Origin: an uncultured Collinsella sp.
GTDB lineage: Bacteria > Actinomycetota > Coriobacteriia > Coriobacteriales > Coriobacteriaceae
DNA length: 22,359 bases
Assembly (NCBI GenBank): GCA_900751665.1
Contig: CAADSV010000123.1
Coordinates: 1 to 22,359 of the forward strand
Reading direction: 5' to 3'
A program made the translations under genes and the position numbers. Of the stretch, positions 21,610 to 22,359 are shown in pieces (position 1 is the stretch's first letter; every line of letters begins with the position of its first letter). The notes beneath the pieces were generated by a model that worked only from the letters and a program-made list of their open reading frames with translations, did no database searches and was not told the DNA's origin.

Positions 21610-22359
21610 ACGCCTCCCTCACCTTTCCGTGCACATGTCTGATAACCGCGGCAACGTCATCGGCCGAGGCAGTTCCGTTATTAACGATAAAATTAGCGTG
21701 AACGGGCGAAACTTCCGCGCCGCCAATCGAAAAACCCTTTAATCCACAATCCTCGATAAGCTTGCCCACACTCGCATCGGGCGGGTTGCGAAAGACCGAC
21801 CCGCAGGATGCGCGACCCATGGGCTGCGTACGCTTGCGCCTCGTCAGGTACCGCTCCATGCGCTCGCGAATGTCGGCCTTGGGCGCCGGTTTAAGCTTGA
21901 GCACGCACTCGAGGATAATCTCATTGCGGGGAAGGCTACATTCGCGGTAGCCCCAAGTGATCTCGGACCCCGCATAATGCTTGATACCGGATGCCGGGTC
22001 AAACGTTACGACATCCTCAACCAGCGAGCCAATCCACTCGGTCCGTGTGCCGGCATTCATAGATATCGCACCGCCAACCGAGCCAGGGATGCCAACGGCA
22101 AACTCAAGGCCCGAGAGGCTACGCGACAGGGCATCGTTGACCAGGCGCGCAAACATCACGCCCGCACCGACCGTCAGCGTACAACCGTCATCGGCAACAA
22201 CCGTGCGCTGAAACTCACGTCCGAGCGAAATGACGGCGCCGCGATAACCGCCATCGGCAACCAGCAGATTGGAGCCCTTGCCGATGATGACCCACGGCAC
22301 CTGCTCGCGATCGAGCACCGCCACGGCGCGGCGGAGGGCATGATAGCTATGGCACGTCA
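21566..22359 (-). CDS. murB: UDP-N-acetylenolpyruvoylglucosamine reductase MurB (5' end outside window)
   Basis: MurB is the FAD enzyme that reduces the enolpyruvyl group to form UDP-N-acetylmuramic acid, the second committed step of peptidoglycan precursor synthesis. The frame is open to the window edge; the first GTG (22324) is an internal valine codon because upstream codons continue the family sequence (ALRRAVAVLDREQVPWVIIG). FAD-binding motifs GKGSNLLVADGG and GIPGSVGGAISMNAG are present, then WGYRECSLP, and GSVFRNPP with the catalytic Ser, followed by PVHANFIVNNGTA. About 264 residues are visible, so only some N-terminal residues are missing. The 3' end overlaps ftsQ by 44 bases. It is the first visible gene of the minus-strand division cluster. 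Confidence 0.95.
   Translation of the reverse strand, partial: TCHSYHALRRAVAVLDREQVPWVIIGKGSNLLVADGGYRGAVISLGREFQRTVVADDGCTLTVGAGVMFARLVNDALSRSLSGLEFAVGIPGSVGGAISMNAGTRTEWIGSLVEDVVTFDPASGIKHYAGSEITWGYRECSLPRNEIILECVLKLKPAPKADIRERMERYLTRRKRTQPMGRASCGSVFRNPPDASVGKLIEDCGLKGFSIGGAEVSPVHANFIVNNGTASADDVAAVIRHVHGKVREAYGIELRPEVKFLGF

Overview
The window is GC-rich bacterial chromosome that most resembles a Coriobacteriia genome such as Collinsella. This is inferred from four things: a division cluster without ftsA but with sepF, yggT and divIVA; long Ala/Glu-rich linkers; C-ending codon use; and many short palindromic intergenic repeats. No tRNA, rRNA, CRISPR array or insertion sequence with a transposase was seen.

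Left part (1-7.9 kb): the 3' end of an M18 aminopeptidase gene closed by a strong terminator; yaaA (peroxide/iron stress); a divergent single-pass membrane protein; and a thiamine-pyrimidine block of TPP riboswitch, thiC and thiD. thiC is frame-broken by a C-rich insertion near its 3' end. After thiD comes a gene-free stretch (4512-4763) with three dyad-symmetric repeats. On the minus strand follow an SGNH/MsAcT-like esterase, a PARG-like macrodomain protein whose QEE signature reads QEA, a Bax inhibitor-1 family membrane protein and a small unknown protein.

Middle (8-10.8 kb, plus strand): a Pit-type phosphate transporter with a DUF47/PhoU-like partner, a 108-bp near-perfect palindrome, and a nitroreductase. 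The nitroreductase has a strongly G+T-rich first half and a C-rich second half.

Right part (10.8-22.36 kb): all genes lie on the minus strand. In transcription order they are murB (5' end outside the window), ftsQ, ftsZ, terminator, pgeF, pstS, pstC, pstA, pstB, phoU, yggS, sepF, yggT, divIVA, terminator. This is the Gram-positive division and cell-wall cluster with a complete high-affinity phosphate operon (pstSCAB-phoU) inserted between pgeF and yggS. pstS overlaps the pgeF stop codon by ATGA, so the phosphate genes look translationally coupled to a cell-wall-cluster gene. Low-affinity (Pit) and high-affinity (Pst) phosphate uptake thus sit within about 10 kb of each other.

The best leads for a second look are the pst operon inside the division cluster, the QEA macrodomain, the G+T/C mosaic in the nitroreductase, the family of palindromic repeats, a yggT that appears to lack a normal start codon, and the broken thiC. 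I did not find a convincing wholly new multi-gene system.
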